Assembly (NCBI GenBank): GCA_905250025.1 | Contig: CAJNOJ010000002.1 | Coordinates: 496,001 to 560,000 of the forward strand | Reading direction: 5' to 3' | Source of the DNA: Adineta ricciae | Lineage: Eukaryota; Rotifera; Eurotatoria; Adinetida; Adinetidae | DNA length: 64,000 nt | In this document: positions 12,801 to 23,870 of the stretch, piece by piece | Position numbering within the stretch: the first letter of the stretch is position 1 | Layout of the letters: the number at the start of each line of letters is the position of its first letter | Made by a program: the position numbers and the translations under genes | The notes under the pieces: model-generated | The model's input: the letters and a program-made list of their open reading frames with translations, nothing else | What the model was told of the DNA's origin: nothing | Databases searched by the model: none

Positions 12801-14695
12801 AGACAGAATAGTTTATCACAACCGACACATCATTAGAACAGATATTACATATCAATTGGTATATTTAGGTAGAAAACAGAAATACTTTATCAAGGATTGA
12901 CAATAGAAAAGCGTTCAGGATGTTTCTCTCGAGAATCGAAGCACAAAAAGATATGAATGACTTTGGAAAGAAATAATAACTGTCAGATGTGACGCATATA
13001 GATAAATTCGAATATTTTTATTCACAGACTGGCAAATAGTCACATTTACGAGCACAGTCGTTATTCATATGTCTAGCGGAGATTAGCAAAGAATTGATAA
13101 TACATGTTTTCAACATGGTCAAATGGCTTAAAGGTTCGTATCGTCTTTGGCAATGGTGCATGTTAATCATTGATTTTCGTTTCAATGAAATTTTATTTAA
13201 GTTGATTATTCATGTTCAGTTTCCCATTCCCCATATGAATAATAAAAGTTCGTCAGAAAGAAAACAAGTCGAAAGTGCTGGAAATGAATTCTGATTTGAA
13301 ATTCTATGAATAATCAGTGAAAATGTCAAATATTTGCAGAAAGATGAATACTTTATCAATAATTCTTTGCGCTGGCTTTTGATTCTTATGGCAAATGCCC
13401 TACTATATGATTCATCCATTCGATCTCTCGAGTAAACCATACTGAAGGGGGGAAAGGCAAAGAATCAGATCTCCATTTTTTAAACTGTTTTTATCTATGC
13501 TGTGAAGGTTATACAACGATCCGATTATCTCAACGGTTCGAATTACCATCAAGCATGAATCATTTCACACGTCATTTTGGCCACTTAGGCAATTTTCTAA
13601 TTAATTTCCTAACGTCCAATCGACATAACTTTCGTCTTCTTACAAACCGTAATCACTTTTTCATTTATGCTGAAAAACGACAAAAATAATTCTACGTCAT
13701 CAGTTTTAATGACATTGAAATTTCGCTGTGTTGGTTAGTTACGGAGATACGAAATGACTTTATGCATAATCACAACATATTTGTGTACGGAAAGAAGTCG
13801 ATTAAAATTCATTAAAAGAAATCAAGGTTGGTTGTTGGTTTCGTTCGTACTTTCTTCGACATCTTTTACACCTTCACTTTGTTGACAGTCAACGAGGCGT
13901 AATGTTTTATTATTTTTATGATTCGGAGGATATTTATTGATCGAATGTGGAGTTTTGTTTCTGTCAACAGACGCCGATTGGACAATATCTTGACAAAAAA
14001 TCGTGGAAAAAAGAGAATTCAAATAAAAATCAGACGACGTCAATCTTCATGAGAGCAGAAACAAGGTTTTATTGAAACAAAGCATAAACCTTCAAAAAGC
14101 TATCGAATCAGCTTGCAAGCCAATGCGTCATTGATAATAAATGAGCGTGAATCATACCTAAGCACTGTCATCAAGACGAATAAGAAAAGAAAAGAAAAGG
14201 TTCCTAAGAAGTTAGTACGGCATGTCGATCGAGTGAAAAATACTATAGCCTGGAGGAAAAAAGAAATTTATAGTCCTCATTATCAACATATGTGACCGAT
14301 AGTTATGCATAGCCTCCACTATTACACGACTAATTCTTTTTTTTTGAGGAACACCGAAAACGAAGCGCGAAAAAACTATCACGAGCTGCACGAGAAGACA
14401 TCTAAAAATGTTTTCTTTTACCTCCTACTCCTCTTAACTCGCATATTATGACGAATAGACAAAGAACGAAAAAAAAAGAAAGGGCAGAACAAAAAGGCAC
14501 AGTTCTTCGCTTGTATATATATATATACACTCATTCTCAAGACATTATACATAATAGAACAAGCGATCGTGACAATTTATTTTTCAACAATATGAACTCG
14601 CTTATTCGTGACCTCTAAGGCACTGTCTGTTATCGATTTCTATCACAAGAACACTCTCGATCTCTTCAACTTATTCCAATCGTATCTCAATCAAT
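9859..14695. other. 4.8-kb gene-poor region
   Basis: The region lies between the start of the type I membrane protein (transcribed away) and the PACSIN start. No exon with recognisable protein content was found on either strand. Visible features are CT-rich runs (about 11055-11085), AT-rich low-complexity sequence and a (TA)n run at 14514-14528. A 73-codon minus-strand frame at 13822-14043 and a 60-codon plus-strand frame at 14113-14295 have no supporting signals I can identify. It may hold distal regulatory DNA or 5' UTR exons of PACSIN. Confidence 0.5.
14514..14528. repeat. (TA)n microsatellite upstream of PACSIN
   Basis: An alternating TA run sits about 180 bp upstream of the proposed PACSIN first-exon end. 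It could act as a TATA-like element, but simple repeats of this kind recur elsewhere in the window (for example 23391-23403 and 39112-39129), so no function is claimed. Confidence 0.7.
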
Positions 14696-15693
14696 AGTAA
14701 GTTTTCGTCGTGTGTACTCATCTTTCAGTGGATCGATATGTGATTATCTTTTCAGTGCAGTGTATACTACCACAAGGACAGACCACACCTGAACGAGCTT
14801 TATCCAATCCTTGGTTTGACAAAGGTTTTTGCGAACCACACCAATACAGAGCAGCACTTGATCGTTGCAAAGGTGGCTATGAATCATGTGATATGTTTAT
14901 CGACATCTTCGCAGACCGCGCTCGTCTCGAACGAGAGTATGCAGCCGACTTAGAGAAATGGGCTGCATTAAGTATCAAACAAATCAGTCAATCGAAAGAA
15001 TTCGGAGTTAATAAGAAAGTTTGGGTGGAATTGATTCGAGCTTCCAAAGAAATCGGCAATACTCATATGGACATCGCCCAACGTCTTCAAGACACTGTTG
15101 TAGAGAAAATGGCAACTTATAAGAAAGACAACTATGGCAAATCAATTCTACATGTGAAGAAAATCAAAGAATTCGAACGCGACTTTGAACAAGCACAAAA
15201 GCCTTGGCTGAAGTTACTTGACAAAATTAATCGAGCAAAGAAAGATTATCAAGATGCTCAACGTCAATTCAAAAAAGCTGAAACAGCCGAAAAAATCATC
15301 GAATCTGATCGTGGTGCTGAAGAAGAACAAAAAACCAAAGTGCAACTAAGTGTTAGCACCTATAAAAAACAATGTGAAGCGCTGAAAAGCAAATATCTTC
15401 AATACATCGAAGAGATGAAAAGTAGCCGGGCCAATTATGAAAACTCAATGAAAGAAGTTCTCGATCGTACACATTCATTCGAACGCAAACGTCTGGCCCA
15501 ATTCAAACTCCTATTTACAGCTTTTCACCAAGCGCTGGTGATCGATAAAGACCCTCATTTGGGTAAGATGACTGAGGCATTTACGCAGTCATTGAATACT
15601 CATGATGCGGATAAGGACATTCAATGGTGGAATTCCCATTTCGGTAGTGATACAAACACGAACTGGCCATCATTCGAAGAACTAAAAGATTAA
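14696..15693 (+). CDS. PACSIN/syndapin-like F-BAR protein lacking an SH3 domain; start codon split by an intron
   Basis: F-BAR proteins of this family bind and bend membranes in endocytosis. The frame from 14756 encodes about 312 aa that match a syndapin F-BAR domain throughout: NPWFDKGFCEPHQYR..., ERARLE-like DRARLEREYAADLEKWA, AQKPWLKLLDKINRAKKDY, and the terminal block NWPSFEE that closes the domain in PACSINs. A stop (TAA, 15691-15693) comes a few residues later, so the linker with NPF motifs and the SH3 domain of typical 430-490 aa family members are absent. There is no in-frame ATG before a methionine well inside the domain. However, a GTAAGT donor at 14697 and a TTTTCAG acceptor ending at 14755 join A14696 to TG14756-14757, making an in-frame ATG (MQCILPQGQTTPER). 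The resulting 59-nt intron is of normal size here. Identity is strong; the start model is inferred. Confidence 0.85.
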
Positions 15694-17346
15694 TACGAAT
15701 CATCGTATTTTGATGTCAAACAGATCAAATGGCACGGCGTTTATCGAAGGGGAATTCTTGGAGAGAGAAAAAATCTGTATTTCTTTCGATCAGATTGTAG
15801 GACTAAATCAGAATAGTACGAAGATGTTATCAAACAAAAGATTGGATTCTTCCTCGATCGATACCAGGCCTTGTTCGACTTTGACACTGTTGTACAAACT
15901 GAGAATGTGTTTTTTTCTGTTATTGTATTTAGTTAATTTTTTATGTATCTTTCTTTTTGGCTTTGATGTTATAATATGCATATTTTTCGATGAATGTCAA
16001 TCAAGAACGAAATATTTCGAAAGAATAGCTTTTGATGCTCTATCACCTTTATACAACTACTTTTTCTTCTCAAGAGGTATTGAATTGCTGGTAAACAACA
16101 TATTTTTTATGTCGAATACAACGTTTTGATGATTAATTCATTGTAGACCTCTAAGTGCCGCTTATATTATTGATGCATTTCATAAGAACATGACGGACAT
16201 TTGAGTTATATTGGTATGATAACATTTATTTCAAATTAGAAATCGATTGAATCGTTAATTGCCATGAATCACAATGACGTGCACTCTTTTCTCCACTTTC
16301 TATGCGTGTATTTACATACGAAAACATCTACACACCTTGAGCGAAACATAATAATCTTTTCTTCTAACCAATCGACTTCTACGGGAGCAACAAATTCACA
16401 AGACATGTTCTTCGACTTGTTATCACAGTTGTTTGGTGATCTAACAGACATGTACCTCTGAGAACAAAGCATCCAAATGATATACTATAATTGCTCAGAG
16501 AGAAAATATAATATTCAGTGTAACATATGCGATTGTAGTTTCAAAAGAACCAATTTCTCTTTGTTTGTCATAAAAATCGCTGGGATAAACAATTGCTACT
16601 ATTGAATAACCATTTACCATTATCTTCTAGTCAATCAATAATCGATCGCATCAACATTTACCAATGCGGAGCTTTCTATTGATGTCGAGAATGTCATGGA
16701 ATACTCCAAAACAATTTTCTATTATTATTTCATGATGAAAACTCGAACAGAATGCAACATGTCGATTTCTAAACGGGCGTTGAAGGATACGAAGTTTTCT
16801 CTTTCCTAGTAGTAATATAATATATTGTCAGAGTTATCATCTTAATAAAGTTGATAAATGAATTCGTAGACATGATGATAAACGATATGGCCATCTTTGT
16901 AAATCATCGCTTTTTTAATATTATTTATCCTTTTTTTATATGTACTAGAAATGCCGATGGTTAATTCGTCAGATTAACACTCATTTGAATGAGATACAAT
17001 GGACTATCGTGATTATTTCGTAGGGAAATAAGACGGTTTTTTATGAATATGTATGAGAGTTTCTTTTGTAGAAGAAAAAATTCATGAGAGAGAAAAATCA
17101 GGTAAATAATATAGTTAAGGATAGGTATAAACACGCTCAAACGCAGCTATTGACAGATTGAAACTGTTCCTGACCAAAGAAGACGAATAGAAAAAAAGAA
17201 AACTGAATAAAAATGTATGATTTAGACTGATATATGTTCAAATATTAGAATCAATAGGATTTGATTTGAAAATTTTGTAAAATTGTTCTCTAAACTGCAT
17301 GTATATGTATGTTTTTGGTTGGTCATCTTCAATTCTCTTTGTGCAT
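15694..17346. other. 3' UTR of PACSIN and intergenic AT-rich DNA
   Basis: These 1.65 kb hold no supported exon. A 139-codon plus-strand frame at 15710-16129 has low-complexity hydrophobic content, sits directly behind the PACSIN stop and has no homology I recognise; it is probably 3' UTR. No SH3-encoding frame was found that would complete PACSIN. Confidence 0.55.
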
Positions 17347-17770
17347 TTAGGCTTCTTCACCACCTTCAGCGCCTGCTGATGATGAGCTAGCACCACCTCC
17401 AGGTTGTTTACTAAATTTATTTTCTAATTGTTTACGATTACGTTCATGAGGGTGAAGTTTGTCCTGATAACAATCTAAGCGAACGATACAGTGAATGGAT
17501 ATCGATTGAATTTGATTTAGTTTGACTTACTTTTGCAATAGACATCTTGAGAGAAGTCTTTGTATGAAGCCAAAGTCAATGTACTGTTGCCTGGAATGAA
17601 TTCGAATTGTTAAGCAATCGATTTGTTGAGAGGAATAAATGGCACTTACATGTTTTGCATTTGAAGCAAGCCTTGTGCCATGTCGAACTACAGGCAAGAA
17701 GTTGTTCGGCTGGATAGACAGTCTTTTGGCACCGTGGGCATTTTTCACCACCACCACCCCATTGAGGCAT
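17347..17770 (-). CDS. Single LIM-domain protein (CRIP/LASP-like), 102 aa
   Basis: Three exons (17650-17770, 17531-17590, 17347-17474) join in frame to give 102 aa. The only domain is one LIM zinc finger with textbook spacing: Cys11, Cys14, His32, Cys35, Cys38, Cys41, Cys59 and Cys62, the eight ligands of two zinc ions. The segment QKTVYPAEQLLA, followed by WHKACFKC, is typical of LASP, LIMA1 and CRIP proteins, which bind actin or act as adaptors. The tail after the LIM domain is basic (HPHERNRKQL) and ends in a Gly/Ser/Glu-rich stretch before TAA at 17347-17349. There is no nebulin repeat, SH3 domain or second LIM domain, so a CRIP-like single-finger adaptor is the best description. Donors are GTAAG in both introns. 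Confidence 0.88.
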
Positions 17771-20254
17771 TGTTCAGATATTTAAAATGAAAAAGTAGTT
17801 AAAAAAAAAGATCTAGAACAAAGCCATTTTCGTTTTCCTAATAAGTCAATTAGAATAGAGACTTAGCACACCCTAAAGAGACATAAGACAGATCTTCTAT
17901 GCAGTGATGGATCATGGAAAAACTCTATTCATGTATTGACTTGAATAGACCAAATTATAGTTTAGTGTATGCAACATCCTTCGTGTAAGTAACGCAATAA
18001 GATTATCTTCTATCGTTTATTGCTTTGTACATATGCGATGGTCGAGATCAAAAAGAAATAGAGAGACGGAAAAAACGCGAATATGGATATGCATCTTCTT
18101 CAATTAACCTTGGTGATATGGCTGTTATCCGTCGTTGCCGGTTTCTATACATACGGAAAAACCTTTCTTTTTTCTCTCTCTCTCTCTTCTCGGTTTTCTT
18201 CTTCGTCTGCTGCTTTTCAGTTTACAGTTGTTATTACAGGGCTAAATAAGGACGTTATTGCTACTGATTTGTGATGCTGATAATAATGATGACGATCTAT
18301 CCTTTTCTCTCTCTCTCTCCTCTTTCTGTTTCATCGGCCGAGTAACGGAGGGGTGGGACAGACAGCCGATGTGTTGTCAATTCGGGATGCGATTTCTATT
18401 TCTCTCCGTATACTCTTCATCTCGTTATATCAACAGAACAAACATTCCTCGTATACATCGATGTTACTAACCTAATGAATCGTTAGGATACGTTCGTTCG
18501 GCAGCTATCTGCGTGCCAAGATATGTTTATTCTACAACGAGCTAAACAATCATCGAAGAACAAGAAAGAAAATCAAAAAATAGCATTCTCATTTCTCTTA
18601 TGTAGGGTAACAAGTTGACATTCATTGAGTTTTCCATGTAAATCGCCGAAGATATGACTTCGTTCGACGAAATTGTTTGATGAATCCATCAAGAAGTCTT
18701 TCTCATACTTCGAACACGAGTGACAAGTATAAATATACAAAAAGAAGAAAAACTAAGAGTATGCACTGAAACCATCATCATCATCAACAACAACAACACA
18801 AAGAAAATACACTCGATTCGTATACAGATCGATATTCTGTATATTGACAGACTTTTTCTCTAGATTAGGCCAATATGTCTGTGTATATGTTATTGATTTA
18901 TTCATCTGAAGAAGTCTATAATGGAATTGTTTCTTTCTTGTTTATCAATCAGAAGAAAAAGGAAACTTCGCCATGTCGATTCAGACTTTGTTTTGAGGCT
19001 AGTTGATGTCTTACTGGATACGATAGATCAGACAATAGTGAAATGTTATCTATCTAGTTGTCGATCGGTGGTTTCCATATTCAACATGAGTACATTCGCA
19101 GCACGATACGTGCCTTTGTTTTGTTTACTCCATTCAAAGATCGAAGAGAAAATAATTCTCTCTGGTTGAGATGCATGTGTACTATCGCTGATTGACAATT
19201 CTTAAGAAAATTGAAAGGATAACTAATCGAAACATAGATTTGATGTAACTTTAGAATTCATTCGATAATTATTTGTTTAACATTTCCGTGAAAAAGTATT
19301 ACACCAATAGAATATTCATTATGATTAAAACCGCAATGATTTTCACTAGTCGAGGTGATATGATTATGCGGGTGAAAAAGATTCTGTTTTTCGTCAAACG
19401 CTAAATAGACAGCATGATAATAGATCTTGTCAAATAATAGTGACAGAAGAAAGAACGAACTAGCCTCCCTTCATATTTTTTGCTATTCTAATCTTGACCC
19501 AGCAGAGTGGTCTAAAACAGATCAAAGGTCGTTCGTTGTTTGTATCCATCGCACTTAGAGGGCGCGATGTCATCACCAAGCTTGTCGAGCATAGGTTTTT
19601 TTATTCTCCTACGCAACCAAATGTAACATTTTTAGAACTCGTTAAGCAAAGAAAGCATCTCGATATCCGAACATCGCCGTACATAATCAAAGCGTAAATA
19701 GATGTTATATCAATGATATTGTGACCAGTTCTTACTGAGTACATTGCTCGTTGACTTCGTTTATTTAAAAAGATGCTAATCTATCGACACATGTCAAATA
19801 AAGTCAAATGAAACCTGCTATCTCTATAATTGCCATAATACTCTTGGATAATGGATATTTGATCTATTTTTGGCCTTGTTTAGCAATGTATGTACGCAAT
19901 CTCGACAATGCCCAACCTACTCAAAAGATAAGAACAGTAAATACTTCTTCCGTTATCACATGATCGCTTGAAGTGAATAACTTGAATTTTTTTTCATGAA
20001 CTTATATTGATGTAACTCATGCCGAATATCAGTTAAACAAAAGTGTGCATGCTTGTCAACAGTGCATATGTACAGAGCGAATGCGAAGAACATAAATAAG
20101 CACAAGTACACAACAGTGAGTCTACTGGAAAATACTAAACTACAAAAAGAAATGTTTAACAAAAATGAAAGTAAAATAAATACAGATCAAATGTTAGAAT
20201 TATGCCTTATACCAAAGAATAATATGATCACTCGGATTAACATGAAATATTGTT
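17771..20254. other. Intergenic 2.5 kb between LIM gene and eEF2K gene
   Basis: This stretch is the upstream flank of the LIM gene and the downstream flank of the eEF2K gene. I see CT-rich runs (about 18170-18190 and 18305-18322) and ATC/AAC trinucleotide runs (about 18771-18800). The open frames present, such as 18921-19169 and 19494-19697 (+), lack splice, start or homology support. No RNA gene was recognised. Confidence 0.5.
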
Positions 20255-23200
20255 TTAATTGGTTTCAGTCTCTTCTTCCGGTTCCATTCCATACGCTTCT
20301 TCAGCGGCTCCATAATACTTGTTGGCAAGACGGCCTTTCATTGCAGCAGTGGCCATTTCTGCTGCTTTAGTGAATAGATCACCTGTAAAGTTAACAATGA
20401 AGTTAATGTCAAATATCAAACAGATATGGAAAGCTACCTGCTCGTTGATAGTTGCAAGATAAATTATTTCCACCTGTTTTGTAAAGAGTAGCCAGGCGAG
20501 CAACAACATCGTGTTGGTCATGAAATGGAACGGCATTGTCAACTAATTTTCTTGGATTTGATTCACATGTTCCACTATCTTCATCGATATCATTCGATTC
20601 TTTTTCGCGCAAACGAATGTATTTTTCGTAATATTCAGCTGCTTGTTTCCAATCTGGTTCTCTGAAATGAACAAATGAGTGTAATATTATAATTGACTCG
20701 AATGAAAATCACTCACAATGCTCCTGAAGATCCTCTATCATAGGTTTGAGCTAGATAAAGATTAGCTTCTATTTCGAGACATTCACTAGCACGAGTCATT
20801 AATTCAAGACCCTTTTGAAAGAGTTCTTTTGAAATCTAGGAAAAATAAAGATCGAATGCGGTTTGCCTGAGAATCTTGAAGGTTTTTACTGGTGCATGAT
20901 AGTTTGGTAAGAGATCGCGGGGTAGATCGAGATAGATTTTGGCTAATGCGAAGATAGCTTCAGTGACGCATAATTCAGCAGCAAGATCCAAATGATAGAT
21001 TGCCGATGTTTGGTCGAATTCTTCGGAGCCAAGTTCACTAAATCGGCCAACTTGGTAATATTTGCACATTTCAAGATGAATCTATATGAGATATTATAAA
21101 AGACTCATGAATCTTAGAAGTGTTTTGTTGATTTGATACATACTTGTCCAAGAATACTTTCATATTTATCGTAGCAAGCTGAGATTTGTTGAAATTTTTC
21201 CAATTCGGCTTTTTCTAACATGACCGATGAAGGACGATGGGAATTCTTATATTTATCTGGTAATTGAGCATTATAAATATCGTCGATATTGAAAACCGAA
21301 TCCTTTAGAATAGAAACAAAGAAGTTCATTTGAACTGTCTTTCTTCGGATAAAAACTTACGGAATGCGAACGTGAGTAATAATTCTTCACACGGCAAACA
21401 AAATCCAAGCATTATTCGTGCAATTCAAATAAGAACTTACCGGTGATGGATGTGTCAGACTAGCAGATGCGGGCGATGTTGGCACTTTCACTTTCGTCGC
21501 TGACGATGCCAATAGAATATTTTCTTCACTAAAGGTCGCCATGAACTGTTCAGTTTTTAGTAATAACAAATTCTGATCGATCATCTGAGCGTTGGCCGCT
21601 GTTATCGATGATGCTTCAGATACGTAACCATCAGAGTCATCTTCAGAGATGGATGATTGAGAACGTAGACGTCGAAGAATTGATCCGAACTTTGATAAGC
21701 CTTGCAATGGCTCTTCCGAACCTCGACACGCTGTTTGGGAAGAGAAATTTAAATTATACGATGGACTTGAAGTGTGTTGTTGAGATTGACGTTCACGTTC
21801 AGCAGTTGATAGATCAAATGGTGTGAGATCGAGACGAGCACAAATAGCATTGCATTCATGTGTTGAAAAAAATAATGCCATGCCACGAATGCCCAAATTT
21901 CCTTCTGAAAAAGAAATCCCAGGAACAATTCCGAAGATAAATAGAAACAGTACGGACTTACCCCCATATTCGAAGCCAAGATTAGTATGAATCTGTGGAT
22001 CTGTGTACAAATCACCGACACCTTGAATATCAACAACGATCTGTTCGTGACACGATGCTTCAAATGTAAAATGACTAAATGCCTATAGTGGAAAACAATT
22101 CGTCATCTTCTCTTCGATCCATTGGATAGAAAACAACTGATCAACCAAACCTGTGGTGTGTGTCGTAAAGCATCATCACAAACAAATCCACTATTTGAAT
22201 TATATTTGATATAATTTCCATCCTAGAATTCTCTCAGAAATAACTCGCTATTTCGATTATTTAATCTTACAATGAAACGTTCCAAATGGTAATAAGGTCG
22301 GCCAGGACGATCTTGAAATTCTAATACACTCATTTGAACAATGTCAACCTTTTCGAAAAATCGATCATTTCTAACAATGCAAGAAAAACACATTCATTAC
22401 TTTTTTCGGCGGGTTATGTCGATTATAATGTGTTCCCCATAATTTGGTTGTCATTTGCATCATCACATCATCGAAATAACGTGACATAGGAACATCGTCG
22501 ATATACCGTTTGGCGATATAATTACTCGAATGATTCCAATCATGATGTGCCGAGAATATTGAAAACTTTTTTCTAAATCAAAACAGAACTAATTCGCATT
22601 AAACTATTTCTATAAATAACCTACAATCGGAAACATTCTCTCATGCTTCCATGTGCAAATGGTTTCGATTCGATTTTGATTTTAATTTGACTAATGTGCC
22701 ATGTTCGCTTCACTGGATCGAATTCGTGTCGAGTGACGTTTTCCTCGGGATACTGATCAATAACAAAATCATGCCTAAAGGTCGTGTTTTCGAAAGTACT
22801 ACTGAAAAAGAAAGGATGACATACCATGGATCTTTGAGAAGTACCGCTTTTTTAACAGCATTTTTCCAGCGAACGAGACTATTCGGTTTTGATCGACGTC
22901 GTAAACGATGTTTAACACGAAAATTCGACATACCGATAATCTGATCACTGGAGTCCTTTCCATTGGTTGGTTGCACATTGGTCGTGTTTAGAAGTGCATC
23001 ACTCTCGGTGAGAGGTAACATATTTTCCCAGTCATCATTCATCGATGAATGCGAACGTTCACGTTTTTCAACTCGATCCATGGATGAAGTGAGTTGAATG
23101 CCTTCATCCGATGATGGAGAAACTTCGTCAATCTTTTCTTTCGATGAATCTTCATCATCTAGTGCTCCGAAAATAAGATCGTCATCGTCATCGTCTGCTT

Positions 23201-23300
23201 TTTCACTTAATTTTCTGTTTGTACATTGATTTGTTTCATGTTTAACGATCGATGGTGATACGTTGATATTAAGTACTTCATTGATTGCTTGTTGAGTCAT
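20255..23300 (-). CDS. EEF2K: Eukaryotic elongation factor 2 kinase (alpha-kinase)
   Basis: eEF2K is a Ca2+/calmodulin-activated atypical kinase that phosphorylates eEF2 and slows translation elongation. The start ATG at 23300 opens an acidic N-terminus (a run of Asp near residues 36-40). A calmodulin-targeting segment follows (SLVRWKNAVKKAVLLKDPW, about 22830-22890), as in the human protein. The alpha-kinase domain begins in the next exon with FAHGSMRECFRL (22625-22660). It continues through GTHYN- and VDIQGVGDLYTDPQIHTN-type blocks (about 21990-22470) and the zinc-binding GMALFFSTHECNAIC region (21830-21890). The R-loop follows, with CRGSEEP and Ser-rich sequence. The C-terminal SEL1-like repeats include FDQTSAIYHLDLAAEL (about 20985-21035) and the last block AMKGRLANKYYGAAEEAYGMEPEEE, then TAA at 20255-20257. 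About ten short introns are present; the first, after DPW, is 50 nt. Confidence 0.94.
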
Positions 23301-23870
23301 GATTTAATTGCTAACCTTCATCTATTAAATGGAAATGAAAAGAATTGAATGACTGTTAAATGTAATCGTCTGATTGTGATTGTATTGATAATATATATAT
23401 ATACAATTAATTTATTGTTGAATTTGAATTGTCGAACTAATTATTAACAGTTGTTGAAGAAAAATCACAATGGAATTTTATTCCCATTAATCAGTAGTTC
23501 AAAGTACCCAATTGATCCAACTTTTATCGTCAAGCGTTCGTTGTTGCTATTATTATTTTCAAGGTATCGTGGCTAATATTTATTCTTTTCTTCTGCTCTG
23601 TCGAAGGAAAGAGGGAGACAGCGGCTGGACAAACATTTTAACCAATGTATTAAATCCACAATACAGAAAGCCAAGATACGATTCGATCAGATTTTTAACC
23701 ATTCGAGTTCAATCGATGAGTCATGCTACTTGTTACTGACTAACTGTATTACGTTGAAATGTCAATAGTAAAAGGAAGTAAATCTGAATTTTCACTTGTC
23801 TCTTGATCTACCAGTTAACACATATGTCTTAACTGTATTCAAACTTTGACTATTCATTTGATTTCTGAGC
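23301..23870. other. Divergent intergenic region between eEF2K and EXOC3
   Basis: These 570 bp lie between two divergent genes and must include both promoters. A (TA)n run occurs at about 23391-23403. No coding exon or recognised element was seen. Confidence 0.45.

Noticed and set aside
13822..14043. 73-codon minus-strand frame in the gene-poor block
   Set aside because: It begins at TTG, not ATG. An acceptor-like GTCAAG lies inside, but no partner exon could be found.
14514..14528. (TA)n as a PACSIN TATA box
   Set aside because: Identical simple repeats occur away from genes in the window, and spacing to a start site is unknown.
14710..14755. Open frame extending PACSIN upstream from a GTG at 14710
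   Set aside because: It has no ATG, and the segment ends in a clean TTTTCAG acceptor with a GTAAGT donor just upstream, so it is read as intron.
15710..16129. 139-codon frame after PACSIN
   Set aside because: Low-complexity hydrophobic translation with no known domain, directly in the 3' UTR position; it is not an SH3.
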